NCBI GenBank assembly: GCA_028751875.1
Contig: CM054155.1
Coordinates: 5,041,736-5,105,735 of the forward strand
DNA from: Rapana venosa
Taxonomy: Eukaryota > Mollusca > Gastropoda > Neogastropoda > Muricidae
Reading direction: 5' to 3'
Length of the DNA stretch: 64,000 bases
Numbering within the stretch: position 1 is the stretch's first letter; the number at the start of each line of letters is the position of its first letter. Below, piece by piece: positions 23,691 through 35,470 of the stretch. The notes under the pieces were generated by a model that worked only from the letters and a program-made list of their open reading frames with translations, made no database searches and was not told the DNA's origin. The translations under genes and the position numbers were made by a program.

Positions 23691-25138
23691 TTTTGGTGGT
23701 GATGCCGGTCAATGTAGCTGACGTCAATATTGGTGAGGTGAACGAGGATGACTGACTGAACAATTCTGTGACTGGATATTTTATAAATATGACCCCAGCA
23801 CGACTTATTTGTGAAAGAAAAATATGAATGGATATTTCTTAGTAATGCCATCATTATTCATTTATGAAAGACAAAAGTGGATTTTTCTTTTTATAAAAAT
23901 CTGTCATTCATTTATGAAAAGAATAGTGATTGAATGTTTGCAAATAACCCCAGCACTGTTGCTACATGAAAAAAAGGTGTGACGACATGCTACATGAAAA
24001 AAAGGTGTGACCACATACCAGACAACCCCAACATTACTTGTGTAGACGTCAATGAATTTGTGATTGTACATGTCCAAATGAGCTGACCATGTGGAGAAGG
24101 GTGTGATTGAATATTTTCCTCACAAACCCAACAGTACATTACTGCTGCGAGGCAAACTCTGTGATTGGATTTTTCCACAGGACACCATTCCATGGAGAAA
24201 TCTGGGCTTCAGTATTCCCCATATTGATTTTACCTATCATTGACACGACTGGAAGGATTTGTCATTCAACATTCCCATATTATCCCAATATTCCTTTTAC
24301 ATGTGAAAATTGATCATTCCATATTTCCTAAGGAGTCTGACCTTGCTGTTGCAATGAATGAATTGTGTATTTCCAATGACCTCAATCTGACCTCTCCATG
24401 AAGTGTGTGACAGTTTATATATCCTAATGCCCCAACATTCACTTACGTAAAGAACATTCCTAAGCAATCCACTGTGAGAGGACATTTGCTTTTAAGACAG
24501 TCCAGATGATTCCAGGGTTGTTTCAGCAGGGAAAAATTTGGCATTGGCTGTTTTCAAATGGCTTCACATATTTCCAAATGGCTTCAACATGACTCCTGCA
24601 TAAAGAAATTTGTGAGGACCAATTTCCAACTGTACCCTGGCACAGCGGCTGTATGAAGGCATTCGTCATTTGTTGTTTTATTAGAAATGTGATGTTTGAA
24701 ATGACCCACACCATACTGCAAGGTGAAGAACATGGACCAGTCAGCCATTTTGCAAATGACCCCAGACTATCTGCCACCAAGCAGGTGATGAATGCTGCTG
24801 AAGAGGACATGACGGCCATCCTTGGTGATGTAACTGACCAGGCTCCACACAGGTTTGGGCACTGGCTACCTTCCATTGCCATCCCATGCCTGTTGCTTTG
24901 TGTGCGTTGTCATAAGATTACGCTTCTTGAATTGCAGTTCCTTCCCTTTGAGGAGCAGACGCTTCCCTAATAATGCCCAAAATGACAAGACCTTCCCTAT
25001 CTGATCATGTAATAAGATCCTTGTGAGTCCAAAAAGTAAAAAAATAAGATCCTTGTAAGATCTCTCTCCTTTTAATGGGACCTTTCCCCTTTGAGTAAGG
25101 TCTGTTTGTTTTGGTAAGAAAATCTTCCCCCTTAGAAC

Positions 25139-25425
25139 TAAAAGGTAAAAAGGTAAAGGCTAAAGTGGTCGTAGGAAAGCGAGGCATCAGAGACCTCAGC
25201 TTCTCCAGGGGCCAGCATATTGAGGGCGGCATCCATCTTCTCTCCCTCGCTGCTTTACCTTCCCTGACCCTAAAGAGGGCAGGTACCCATTTATAGCTGG
25301 GTGAAATGGGGAACTGCATTGAAGCCAAGGCATGCAAATGTCACCCATCCACTTGGTAACCACACTAGGTGCTGCTTAACGCTGTCTTGGGGGATTAACA
25401 TGAGCGCTACCATCCCTCCAAACAG
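25139..25425 (-). mobile_element. Chimeric 5S/tRNA SINE, second copy
   Basis: Reverse-strand counterpart of the 17384 element: ggtaaaaaggtaaagg tail, ccctgaccctaaagagggca, tcacccatccacttggtaac, gctgcttaacgctg. The tRNA-like end is shorter and more diverged. Confidence 0.8.
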
Positions 25426-25544
25426 AATCCTCTTCTTACAGCAAGGCGTTCCCCCTTTGAGTAAGATGTCTCCACTTTGATGGACTGCTCTTCATCTTTT
25501 TCCCTTAAATTTTTTTCTTTAGGGTAAACTCCCTCCTCTTTGAA

Positions 25545-25890
25545 ATAATAATAATAATAATGTATGGAATTTATATAGCCCTGAATCTTGTAAAGTAAAC
25601 AAATCGAAGCGCTTGCATTCAAATCATTCACACGCATGCAACCATCCACGAATATCAGGATAAACAAATATCAAATTTATACACACACATACAGCTCAAC
25701 ACACTTAGGTGGGGGTGGTGGAGGTGAAGGTAGCTATTGAAAAGTAGGAACAGGTAACAGGGGAAGATCTCAAGTAGAAAATAAGTGCGTTTTGAGGCTG
25801 GATTTGAAAGTACCAAATGAAGGCTTTGGGCGAAGTGGGAGAGGAAGGTCGTTCCATGCGGATGGACCAGAAATATAGAAAGAGTCAATT
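25545..25890 (-). mobile_element. LINE (CR1/L2-like) 3' end
   Basis: (AAT)n, tatggaatttatatagccct, a 3' UTR like that at 3262, then gaggctggatttgaaagtac and gatggaccagaaat, the reversed C-terminal coding end (SNPASKRT shadow frame). Confidence 0.8.
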
Positions 25891-26657
25891 CTCTTGTTAA
25901 AATCAGGTTGTCACCCTTCTCTGTAAGAAGATTTCCTGAAAATACAGATCCTTCACATTGACAACACTCAGGATTCTTCCCCTTTTCATCATCAGGTCCC
26001 CTCAGAGTAAAATCCCACCCCCAATGTGACAAAAATCCCTTCCCTTAGTTTCAGACCCTTCGTCTTGTAAAACATTTCCCCCCATACAGTGATGTCTGTG
26101 TGTGTGGGTTAAGACATGGCAGACACATGCTGTCATCATCATAAGTATGGAATGTTGTTTCAGTGTTTCTTCATTAATGAGCACCAGAAGCAAACGCCAT
26201 GTTTAAATGCTTTGTGGATGCGACTTTTAATCTCTACGGTGATGGTTTGTTTTTTAAAAAAAAATGTTTATTTCATTTAAGGTGTGTGTGTGTGTTCCAT
26301 ATAATAATAATAATATATGGAATTTATATAGCGCTGAATCTTGATTTTGAGAAAATTAAATGTTGAATTTCACGAATTTGGAGTGTGGCTACCTGTGTGG
26401 TAAGCAAAAATGGTCACATACAGAAAATCTGACAATGGTGAACCTGGGAGCTCTAGCAGAGGTACAGAAAAACAAAGTTAAATGGTGGAGTGTATATTCT
26501 GTCCTGCGTTTTTATTTTCATTTTTGCGCTTGATTTGCATGAGTGTAGGTGGATTTAATGTGATGTGACTAATAATGGGAATGACTGTTAAGCTTAGCTA
26601 GCATTTGTATTTAATTATTTAATAACATGATTTACATAGTCTTCTTGCTGTTTGATT

Positions 26658-26925
26658 GGGGGGATGGGATAGCCTAGTGGTTAGAACATTGTGCTCGCAA
26701 TCTGACAACCCAGGTTCGATTCCCGTGCAAGGGGATATTTTCCCCTGGAGTTAACATCAGTGCAGACTCCACTCTCCCCAAAAGTCCTTCAGATGAGACT
26801 ATAAACCAAGGTCCCATGTGCGAACGCACGCAGAACATCTTGCGCACACACATAGGGACTTGATGTAAAAAAAGCACGTCAGTGCTTATTCCATTATCCT
26901 CTATATAAAAGAAAAAAACAAACCA
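26658..26925 (+). mobile_element. Full-length SINE family A, first head type
   Basis: tRNA-like head with A-box tagcctagtgg and B-box ggttcgattccc, then ttttcccctggagttaacat, gagactataaaccaaggtcc, tgcttattccattatcctct and an A-rich tail; no LINE-type tail. Confidence 0.9.
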
Positions 26926-27099
26926 AAAATAAAAATAAAATAATCATATTCTATTGTGCTATAGTTTTGGGGTTTTAGCTGCGCTTCATGTTTTGTGTAT
27001 GTCCTCTGTAAATGTAAACATTATGAATGTGGTTAAGTCATGATTTTTAGGGCTGGTGTGATTGTTATTTTTTTCTATGAATTGTGCGAGTGTGTACTT

Positions 27100-27370
27100 A
27101 CATGTGTCCCATGCATGCACACTCATTGCACACATATGTGTAAAATGCATGCATGTTTGTGCACACACAGAACCAGACAGATATACACAGGCACAGACAC
27201 ACACAGGGTGACGGAATGGCATTATTTTATGGAAATTCAGGTGTCTGGGTTTGCATTTTAAAAATATTTTATTTTGTTTGGTGTATGTGCGTGCATACGT
27301 GTGTGTGTGCGCGCGTGCATGCATGTGGGTGTGCGTGCGTGCATATGTGTGCGTGCACACACACTTTTTG
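27100..27370. repeat. GT/CA-rich simple sequence
   Basis: Alternating purine-pyrimidine GTGTGCGCGTGC runs around 27290-27365 and CA-rich text before it. No gene. Confidence 0.8.
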
Positions 27371-27674
27371 GGGAGGCGGATGGTGGGGTAGGGAACAAGA
27401 GCATAACACTATTTCGTATGACATTTGCTGAGCAGCATGAAGAAGAGAATCTGATCATTTTACACAGGACTGGAGACGATTATATGATATTTTTTAACAG
27501 TTGTTGTGAAAGTGTACCTGATTTTTACCTGTACATATGAGATAGTATTGTAATGACCTGAAGCTGAACATTATGAGATAGTACTGTAATGACCTGAAGC
27601 TGAACATTGCTGGGTTGGTCCCAGTGCTGGAATAACTTTTATGTTACCAGGTCTGATATCCAGTGGCAGCCTTC

Positions 27675-27676
<2 letters not shown>

Positions 27677-27722
<46 letters not shown>
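27677..27722. repeat. GT microsatellite
   Basis: Pure (GT)n immediately before the 78-bp minisatellite. Confidence 0.95.
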
Positions 27723-27725
<3 letters not shown>

Positions 27726-27744
27726 TAGCAGACAGCTGTTTCCA

Positions 27745-28690
27745 TGACTGTGGGGGGGGATGTGAACAGTCTGATTATTGAACATAGATAGTATGAGGAA
27801 CATGGTGATGATGACTAGCAAACTGCTGTTGCTATGTGGTGGTGATTTAAACAATCTGAATATTGAATATAGTATGAGGAATATGATGATGATTAGCAAA
27901 CTGTTGTTGCTATGTGGTGGTGATTTAAACAATCTGAATATTGAATATAGTATGAGGAATATGATGATGATTAGCAAACTGCTGTTGCTATGTGGTGGTG
28001 ATGTGAACAATCTGATTATTGAACATAGTATGAGGAATATGATGATGATGATTAGCAAAGTGCTGTTGCTATGTGGTGGTGATGTGAACAATCTGATTAT
28101 TGAACATAGTATGAGGAACATGATGATGATTAGCAAAGTGCTGTTGCTATGTGGTGGTGTTGTGAACAGTCTGATTATTAAATGTAGTAGGAAGAATATG
28201 AGGATGATAAGCAAACTGCTATTGCTATATGGTGGTGATTTAAACAATGTGGTGATTTAAACAATCTGAATATTGAATATAGTATGAGGTATATGGTGAT
28301 GATTAGCAAACTGCTATTGCTATGTTGTGATTTAAACAATGTGGTGATTTAAACAATCTGAATATTGAATATAGTATGAGGAATATGATGATTAGAAAAC
28401 TGCTATTGCTATGTTGTGGTGATTTAAACAATCTGAATATTGAACATAGCATGAGGAATATGATGATTAGCAAACAGCCTATGTTGTGGTGATTTAAACA
28501 ATATGAATATTTAACATAGCATGGGTAATATGGTGATTAGCAAACAGCCTATGTTGTGGTGATTTTAACAATATGAATATTTAACATAGCATGAGGAATA
28601 TGGTGATTAGAAAACAGCCTACGTTGTGGTGATTTAAACAATATGAATATTTAACATAGCATGAGGAATATGGTGATTTGTACATGAGTT
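27745..28690. repeat. 78-bp minisatellite decaying rightwards
   Basis: Unit: gtgaacaatctgattattga, acatagtatgaggaatatga, tgatgattagcaaactgctg, ttgctatgtggtggtgat. The left units keep 78 bp (26 codons, open on both strands); right units lose ctgctgttgctatg and shorten to about 60 bp. Confidence 0.92.
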
Positions 28691-29249
28691 TGTACACTGA
28701 AATGGTTAGCATATTTTGGGAAAATTGTATGGAGTGTTGATGGCTTGTATTTTTAAAACAGTTTGCATTTATTTGATTTGAGATGCTTCAAGAGGTGTGG
28801 ACGGTTTTTACAATAAAAGATTGCACACTTGTTTTGGAAGTAACCATACGGATGTTGATTTGGGTGTGTCATTGTTTTGATATGTGTGTGAACCCACTCA
28901 CACTCATGTGCATGCATGATTGCACTCAAACATACACACATGCATGCACACACACATACTAATACACTTACACACACATGACGCATGTGCGTGCGCACGC
29001 GCACACACACACACACAAACACACACCAGGAAATAAAATTCAAGGCTGAGTCAAATCACAGGTATAAGTATGCCATAATTACAATAAATGCCATTCCAGG
29101 TCATCATGCCTGTGAAGGTAGTTTTAAGTGGTTAAAAAAATGAAACCAAAAAAAAAAAAGGGCAGACCACCAGCATCTCTCATTGGCAACATCACCGAAT
29201 CCTGTGGCAGCATGAGAATCCATGAAGTCAGCAGAAGGGCAGTACAGCC

Positions 29250-31322
29250 AAGACCAGAGGAGGAGCACATGGAGAAGGAAGGAAGGAGGAGCACCTGGAG
29301 AAGGAAGGAAGGAAGGAGGAGCACATGGAGAAGGAAGGAAGGAAGGAGGAGCACATGGAGAAGGAAGGAAGGAAGGAAGGAGGAGCACATGGAGAAGGAA
29401 GGAAGGAAGGAGGAGCACATGGAGAAGGAAGGAAGGAAGGAAGGAGGAGCACATGGAGAAGGAAGGAGGAGCACATAGGGAAGGAAGGAAGGAAGGAAGG
29501 AGGAGCACATGGAGAAGGAAGGAAGGAAGGAAGGAGGAGCACATGGAGAAGGAAGGAAGGAAGGAAGGAGGAGCACATGGAGAAGGAAGGAAGGAAGGAG
29601 GAGCACATGGAGAAGGAAGGAAGGAAGGAGGAGCACATGGAGAAGGAAGGAAGGAGGAGCACATGGGGAAGGAAGGAAGGAAGGAAGGAGGAGCACATGG
29701 AGAAGGAAGGAAGGAAGGAAGGAGGAGCACATGGAGAAGGAAGGAAGGAAGGAGGAGCACATGGAGAAGGAAGGAAGGAAGGAGGAGCACATGGAGAAGG
29801 AAGGAAGGAGGAGCACATGGAGAAGGAAGGAAGGAAGGAAGGAGGAGCACATGGAGAAGGAAGGAAGGAAGGAGGAGCACATGGAGAAGGAAGGAAGGAA
29901 GGAAGGAGGAGCACATGGAGAAGGAAGGAAGGAAGGAGGAGCACATGGAGAAGGAAGGAAGGAAGGAGGAGCACGTGGAGAAGGAAGGAAGGAAGGAAGG
30001 AGGAGCACATGGAGAAGGAAGGAGGGAAGGAGGAGCACATGGAGAAGGAAGGAAGGAAGGAGGAGCACATGGAGAAAGGAAGTGGAGGAAGGAGGAGCAC
30101 ATGGAGAAGGAAGGAAGGAAGGAAGGAAGAGCACCTGGAGAAGGAAGGAAGGAAGGAGGAGCACATGGAGAAGGAAGGAAGGAAGGAGGAGCACGTGGAG
30201 AAGGAAGGAGGAGCACATGGAGAAGGAAGGAAGGAAGGAGGAGCACATGGAGAAGGAAGGAAGGAAGGAGGAGCACATGGAGAAGGAAGGAAGGAAGGAA
30301 GGAGGAGCACGTGGAGAAGGAAGGAAGGAAGGAGGAGCACATGGAGAAGGAAGGAAGGAAGGAGGAGCACATGGAGAAGGAAGGAGGAGCACATGGAGAA
30401 GGAAGGAAGGAAGGAGGAGCACATGGAGAAGGAAGGAAGGAAGGAGGAGGAGCACATGGAGAAGGAAGGAAGGAAGGAGGAGCACATGGAGAAGGAAGGA
30501 GGAGCACATGGAGAAGGAAGGAGGAGCACATGGAGAAGGAAGGAAGGAAGGAAGGAGGAGCACGTGGAGAAGGAAGGAAGGAAGGAGGAGCACGATGGAG
30601 AAGAAGGAAGGAGGAGGAGCACATGGAGAAGGAAGGAAGGAAGGAGGAGCACATGGAGAAGGAAGGAAGGAAGGAGGAGCACATGGAGAAGGAAGGAGGA
30701 GCACATGGAGAAGGAAGGAGGAGCACATGGAGAAGGAAGGAAGGAAGGAAGGAGGAGCACGTGGAGAAGGAAGGAAGGAAGGAGGAGCACATGGAGAAGG
30801 AAGGAAGGAAGGAGGAGCACATGGAGAAGGAAGGAGGAGCACATGGAGAAGGAAGGAAGGAAGGAGGAGCACATGGAGAAGGAAGGAAGGAGGAGCACAT
30901 GGAGAAGGAAGGAAGGAAGGAAGGAGGAGCACATGGAGAAGGAAGGAAGGAAGGAGGAGCACATGGAGAAGGAAGGAAGGAAGGAAGGAAGGAGGAGCAC
31001 ATGGAGAAGGAAGGAAGGAAGGAAGGAGGAGCACATGGAGAAGGAAGGAAGGAAGGAAGGAGGAGCACATGGAGAAGGAAGGAAGGAAGGAGGAGCACAT
31101 GGAGAAGGAAGGAAGGAAGGAAGGAGGAGCACATGGAGAAGGAAGGAAGGAAGGAGAGCACATGGAGAAGGAAGGAAGGAAGGAAGGAGGAGCACATGAG
31201 AGAAGGAAGGAAGGAAGGAAGAGCACATGGAGAAGGAAGGAAGGAAGGAGGAGCACATGGAGAAGGAAGGAAGGAAGGGAGGAGGAGCACATGGAGAAGG
31301 AAGGAAGGAAGGAGGAGCATGT
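29250..31322. repeat. GA-rich minisatellite, variable 23-43-bp units
   Basis: Dozens of copies of gaggagcacatggagaagg, each followed by one to five GGAA steps. The upper strand is almost all purine apart from the CACATG (or CACGTG) core. All six frames are open for about 2 kb, producing frames of over 600 codons that are not genes. Confidence 0.97.
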
Positions 31323-31794
31323 CGGTGTCATTGGGTGCAGCGGCTAACACCGAGCTCAGTGATGTTCACAGGTGAGAAGTTAGTTTAGTGAGCGAGCTTA
31401 AAGATAAACAAAACAAAAATAAACAGAAATAAAAAGCCCCCCCCCCCCCCCACAACACACACACACAAACAACAACAACAAAAAGCTGAATAGACTGTTA
31501 GACAAAGCAACAAGTAAGGAAGAGAACACAGAAATTTGAAGAAAACAGGTTAAAAATTACACGAACACTGATAGAACAGAGGAACTTGTTAGCGAAGGAA
31601 TATCCACAGGGAAATACTTTACTATCTACACTGAATGATGAAGCCCCTGTCATTTCAACCCCCTACACCTTTCTACTCCTCCCTCCTCTTTCAGGGAGCA
31701 TTTTTCTGTCAAAGAGTAGAGTCATCATAAATAAAATTCTGAACCACACATACTGAATTACTTGATTGCATGCCAAAAGACACAGAGAAAACTG

Positions 31795-33065
31795 TTGACA
31801 AAATGGTCCAGTGTGTTGTGGTGACAAAATGGTACAGTGTCTTGTGGTGACAAAATGGTACAGTGTGTTGTGGTGATAACAAAATGGTACAGTGTGTTGT
31901 GGTGGTGACAAAATGGTACAGTGTGTTGTGTGGTGACAAAGTGGTACAGTGTTGTGTGTTGACAAAATGGTACAGTATTGTGTGGTGACAAAATGGTACA
32001 GTGTTGTGTGGTGACAAAATGGTACAGTGTGTTGTGGTGGTGACAAAATGGTACAGTGTGTTGTGGTGGTGACAAAATGGTACAGTGTGTTGTGGTGACA
32101 AAATGGTCCAGTGAGTTGTGGTGGTGACAAAATGGTCCAGTGTGTGTTGTGGTGACAAAATGGTACAGTGTGTTGTGGTGACAAAATGGTACAGTGTGTT
32201 GTGGTGATGACAAAATGGTACAGTGTGTTGTTGTGGTGACAAAATGTTACAGCGTGTTGTGGTGGTGACAAAATGGTACAGTGTGTTGTGGTGGTGACAA
32301 AATGGTACAGTGTGTTGTGGTGGTGACAAAATGGTACAGTGTGTTGTGGTGACAAAATGGTCCAGTGTGTTGTGGTGGTGACAAAATGGTACAGTGTGTT
32401 GTGGTGGTGACAAAATGGTACAGTGTGTTGTGGTGGTGACAAAATGGTACAGTGTTGTGTGTTGACAAAATGGTACAGTATTGTGTGGTGACAAAATGGT
32501 ACAGTGTTGTGTGGTGACAAAATGGTACAGTGTGTTGTGGTGGTGACAAAATGGTACAGTGTGTTGTGGTGGTGACAAAATGGTACAGTGTGTTGTGACA
32601 AAATGGTACAGTGAGTTGTGGTGGTGACAAAATGGTCCAGTGTGTGTTGTGGTGACAAAATGGTACAGTGTGTTGTGGTGACAAAATGGTACAGTGTGTT
32701 GTGGTGATGACAAAATGGTACAGTGTGTTGTTGTGGTGACAAAATGTTACAGCGTGTTGTGGTGGTGACAAAATGGTACAGTGTGTTGTGGTGGTGACAA
32801 AATGGTACAGTGTCTTGTGGTGGTGACAAAATGGTACAGTGTGTTGTGGTGACAAAATGGTCCAGTGTGTTGTGGTGGTGACAAAATGATACACTGTGTT
32901 GTGGTGACAAAATGATACACTGTGTTGTGGTGACAAAATGATACACTGTGTTGTGGTGACAAAATGATACACTGTGTTGTGGTGACAAAATGATACACTG
33001 TGTTGTGGTGACAAAATGATACAGTGTTGTGGTGACAAAATGATACACTGTGTTGTGGTGGCTTA
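31795..33065. repeat. 25-29-bp minisatellite with internal 500-bp duplication
   Basis: Units of gacaaaatggtacagtgtgt followed by tgtggtggt. Rightmost units use gatacactgtg. 31941-32290 is repeated at about 32443-32790 with the same variants in order. Confidence 0.95.
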
Positions 33066-33264
33066 GAGGCCACCTACAAGGTCAGGCAGACTAGGACATG
33101 AACACATGATCCATGGTTCAATTCTGGTCCAAGGTGAGAACTGTCTCCCCACTTCACTTCAAGTGTGCTGTAAGCTAGTCTTTTTGAGTGACACAGTAAA
33201 TGAAAATCCTTGGTGCAGCTGCACACCTAATAAAGCTCACCTCAACAACTTTTATTTTTATTTT

Positions 33265-33573
33265 ATTCTTTTATTTCATGGATAATGGATTAAGCACTCA
33301 TGTGCTTTTTTCATTCAGTCACGGTGAGTATGCAGTTTTGTAAATTTTGTCATCCGTTCCCACTGGCACACAATGGCCTACTCTTCCAAAAGCGGAACGG
33401 GTTTTAACTTGCGTTCACACACGGGTCCTCGGTTTATAGTCTCATCGAAGGGCTGTTGGGGAGAGTGGAGTCGGCACTGATGTTAACTCCAGAGGAAAAA
33501 ATCCTCTTGATCGAGAATCGAACACAGGTCAGCAGATCACGAATAGATCACTCTAACCACTAGGCTATCCCGC
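33265..33573 (-). mobile_element. Full-length SINE family A
   Basis: Body ggcacacaatggcctactct and cggtttatagtctcatcgaa, then ggcactgatgttaactccag and the reversed tRNA head ctctaaccactaggctatcc. Confidence 0.88.
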
Positions 33574-34345
33574 AAAAGTTGCCCCTGGCAAAATCAATGA
33601 AGTGGCAAAAGCTATTCTTATTTACAGAATGAAGTTACAGGTGCTTGTAAAACATAGGTGGCTTTGCACCTTTAGATGCTGTTGAAGTTATCCCGAAGTC
33701 CTAGCGGATAATTCCAATGTAGGGACTATAAGTAAAACATAAGGAAATGTTCTGTCTCCCTCAGCTGCTGGCTGTAAATAAAAAAAACCATGCATCTATG
33801 TTCCTTTCACTGGGAAAACAGCTTGCATAATCATTAGACCCTAAGTCAGAAATTTCCCTTGTGGTGTCAATTTAATCCCAACAACAGCTCAGATTTCACA
33901 CAGAGAAATTGGTATCAGTAATGTTATACAACACAATCTACATGGAGTTAAAAAAAAAAGAAGAAGAAAGAGACTCTTAGTTTAAGGAGATGTTTATTCA
34001 GAAAAGCTATGTGAGAATAACACAGACATTATTGTGAGCAGCAACAAACAGCGGCTTACAGCCTAAAACGACCCTTAATTAAGGGAGGACCAACAGTTGA
34101 ACATGTTTTCCACTAGCTGGTTTTCAAGACGGGCGGGGTTATCTTCAGCCTGACAGGGTGTCTGCTTTTCCTCCCCATCACTCCCCCCTAGCCGTCATGC
34201 GATAGACTGGGCCCACAGCAGCCTTGAAGTGACAGAATGGATAACAGTTTGCCCCGGTGCAATGAACTGTGTAGGATACCCCATCAGAAATAACACCGGG
34301 GACTAGCTGCAACTCTGGACACTTAAAGTGTATCTTCTCTTCATG

Positions 34346-34590
34346 ATTTTGTTTATTCTGTTATTTCGTGTATAATGAAATAAACACACATGTGCTTAAG
34401 TTTTTTTTTAAACATCCAGTCACCATGTGCCTGCTATTTTGTAAATGTTGTCATCTGTTTCCACCAGCACACAATAGCCTACACTTCCGAAAGGCAGAAC
34501 AGGTTTTAACGTGTGCGCAAGATGTTCTGCACGCGTTTACACACGGGACCTCGTTTATGGTCTCATCTGAAGGACAGGAGGTATTTACAT
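34346..34590 (-). mobile_element. SINE family A, head lost
   Basis: atttcgtgtataatgaaata, then caccagcacacaatagccta and atggtctcatctgaaggaca; the end grades into microsatellite and poly(C). Confidence 0.8.
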
Positions 34591-34719
34591 CAGCCGCCTC
34601 CATTATAATATAATCATCACCATCATCACCAACTCTATCCCCCCTCCTCCCCCCCCCCCCCCCCACCACTCCACACACACCACACCACACACACACACAC
34701 AGAGCCTGACACTGTTTCA

Positions 34720-35340
34720 CAGAAATTGGAAGAAATTGCAACTCCTATTCAAACGGATATATTTCTTACCATCTACACATCATCACATGAAATTCTACCC
34801 CCAGGACACTGCATGCATGTCATTTTGCAGCTAACAAATCCACGTTTCATCCAGGGCCTAAAATCAGCGAATAGGGGAGCAACAGTTGCGCCCCTTACAG
34901 CACACCGCCTTATCTTGACAGGCACGTGAAAACAGGCGATAGTTTCAAAAGAAAAGCAGGCCATGGTTGAGGCTCCAGAATAAAGACAGCAGTGTTGTCG
35001 CCTCAAGGCGGCTGAGGAGCCTGCAGGCTGCCCAGAATTCACAGTGAACAGAACTGAAAGACTTGGCAGAGAAAAAGCTGTGGTGTTGGTTGGCTGATTC
35101 TGTGTGTGTGGTGTTGGTACTGCCGGAAAGAGTAGCAACGCCTTGAAGAAAAGACGCTGAAGTTTTGACAGTGGTGAGATGTTGTTGTTCATGCATAATG
35201 GTTTATTACTGTAATTTATACTTCCTACAACCGTTATTGTTACTTAATTTTTGTTTTCTTTTTGTTTATTTCTCTTTTCGAATGTTTGTGCGTCATATTT
35301 TTTTCCAATAATTTTTTTACGGCCTGTGTCAATTTCCTGA
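34720..35340. other. Unique sequence, no gene recognised
   Basis: About 34730-35190 is not simple repeat and contains an antisense open frame (34773-35192) with no recognised motif. A donor-like gacagtg|GTGAGA falls near 35171, so a non-coding exon upstream of the STEAP-like gene is conceivable but unsupported. Confidence 0.3.
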
Positions 35341-35349
35341 AAATCTTTC

Positions 35350-35468
35350 TCTCTCAAATTTACAAAACCGCATACACACGGGGACTAGATGTAAAAAAGC
35401 ACATGAGTGTTTATTCCATTATCCTCGATATAAAAGAATATATAAACAAATAAATAAATAAATAAAAA
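35350..35468 (+). mobile_element. SINE family A 3' fragment
   Basis: aaatttacaaaaccgcatac, then tccattatcctcgatataaa and a (TAAA)n tail, directly abutting the LINE at 35471. Confidence 0.85.
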
Positions 35469-35470
35469 TC

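Larger units (their letters stand above)
23700..26100. repeat. Old degenerate tandem repeats with TE insertions
   Basis: About 23700-24500 recurrently shows accccaacatt(c)actt.., then tgtgattggatatttt-like phrases at irregular 70-90-bp spacing. About 24940-26070 shows ttccccctttgagtaagatc-like phrases, interrupted by a chimeric SINE (25139-25425) and a LINE 3' end (25545-25890). Confidence 0.55.

Noticed and set aside
26662..26730. Functional tRNA gene
   Set aside because: A and B boxes are present, but the sequence continues into the SINE body and cannot form an acceptor stem; same for 45345, 47487 and 17384.
27639..28260. 160- and 202-codon frames of 26-residue repeats on both strands
   Set aside because: 78-bp minisatellite, again a multiple of three.
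29104..31375. Six overlapping open frames of about 600-750 codons
   Set aside because: All are translations of one GA-rich minisatellite with no stop in any frame; no signal, motif or non-repeat peptide.
31795..33065. CRISPR-like array of regular short repeats
   Set aside because: No unique spacers; units are continuous tandem repeats in a eukaryotic genome.
31663..33073. Open frames of up to 461 codons on the minus strand (YHFVTTT repeats)
   Set aside because: Generated by the 25-29-bp minisatellite.
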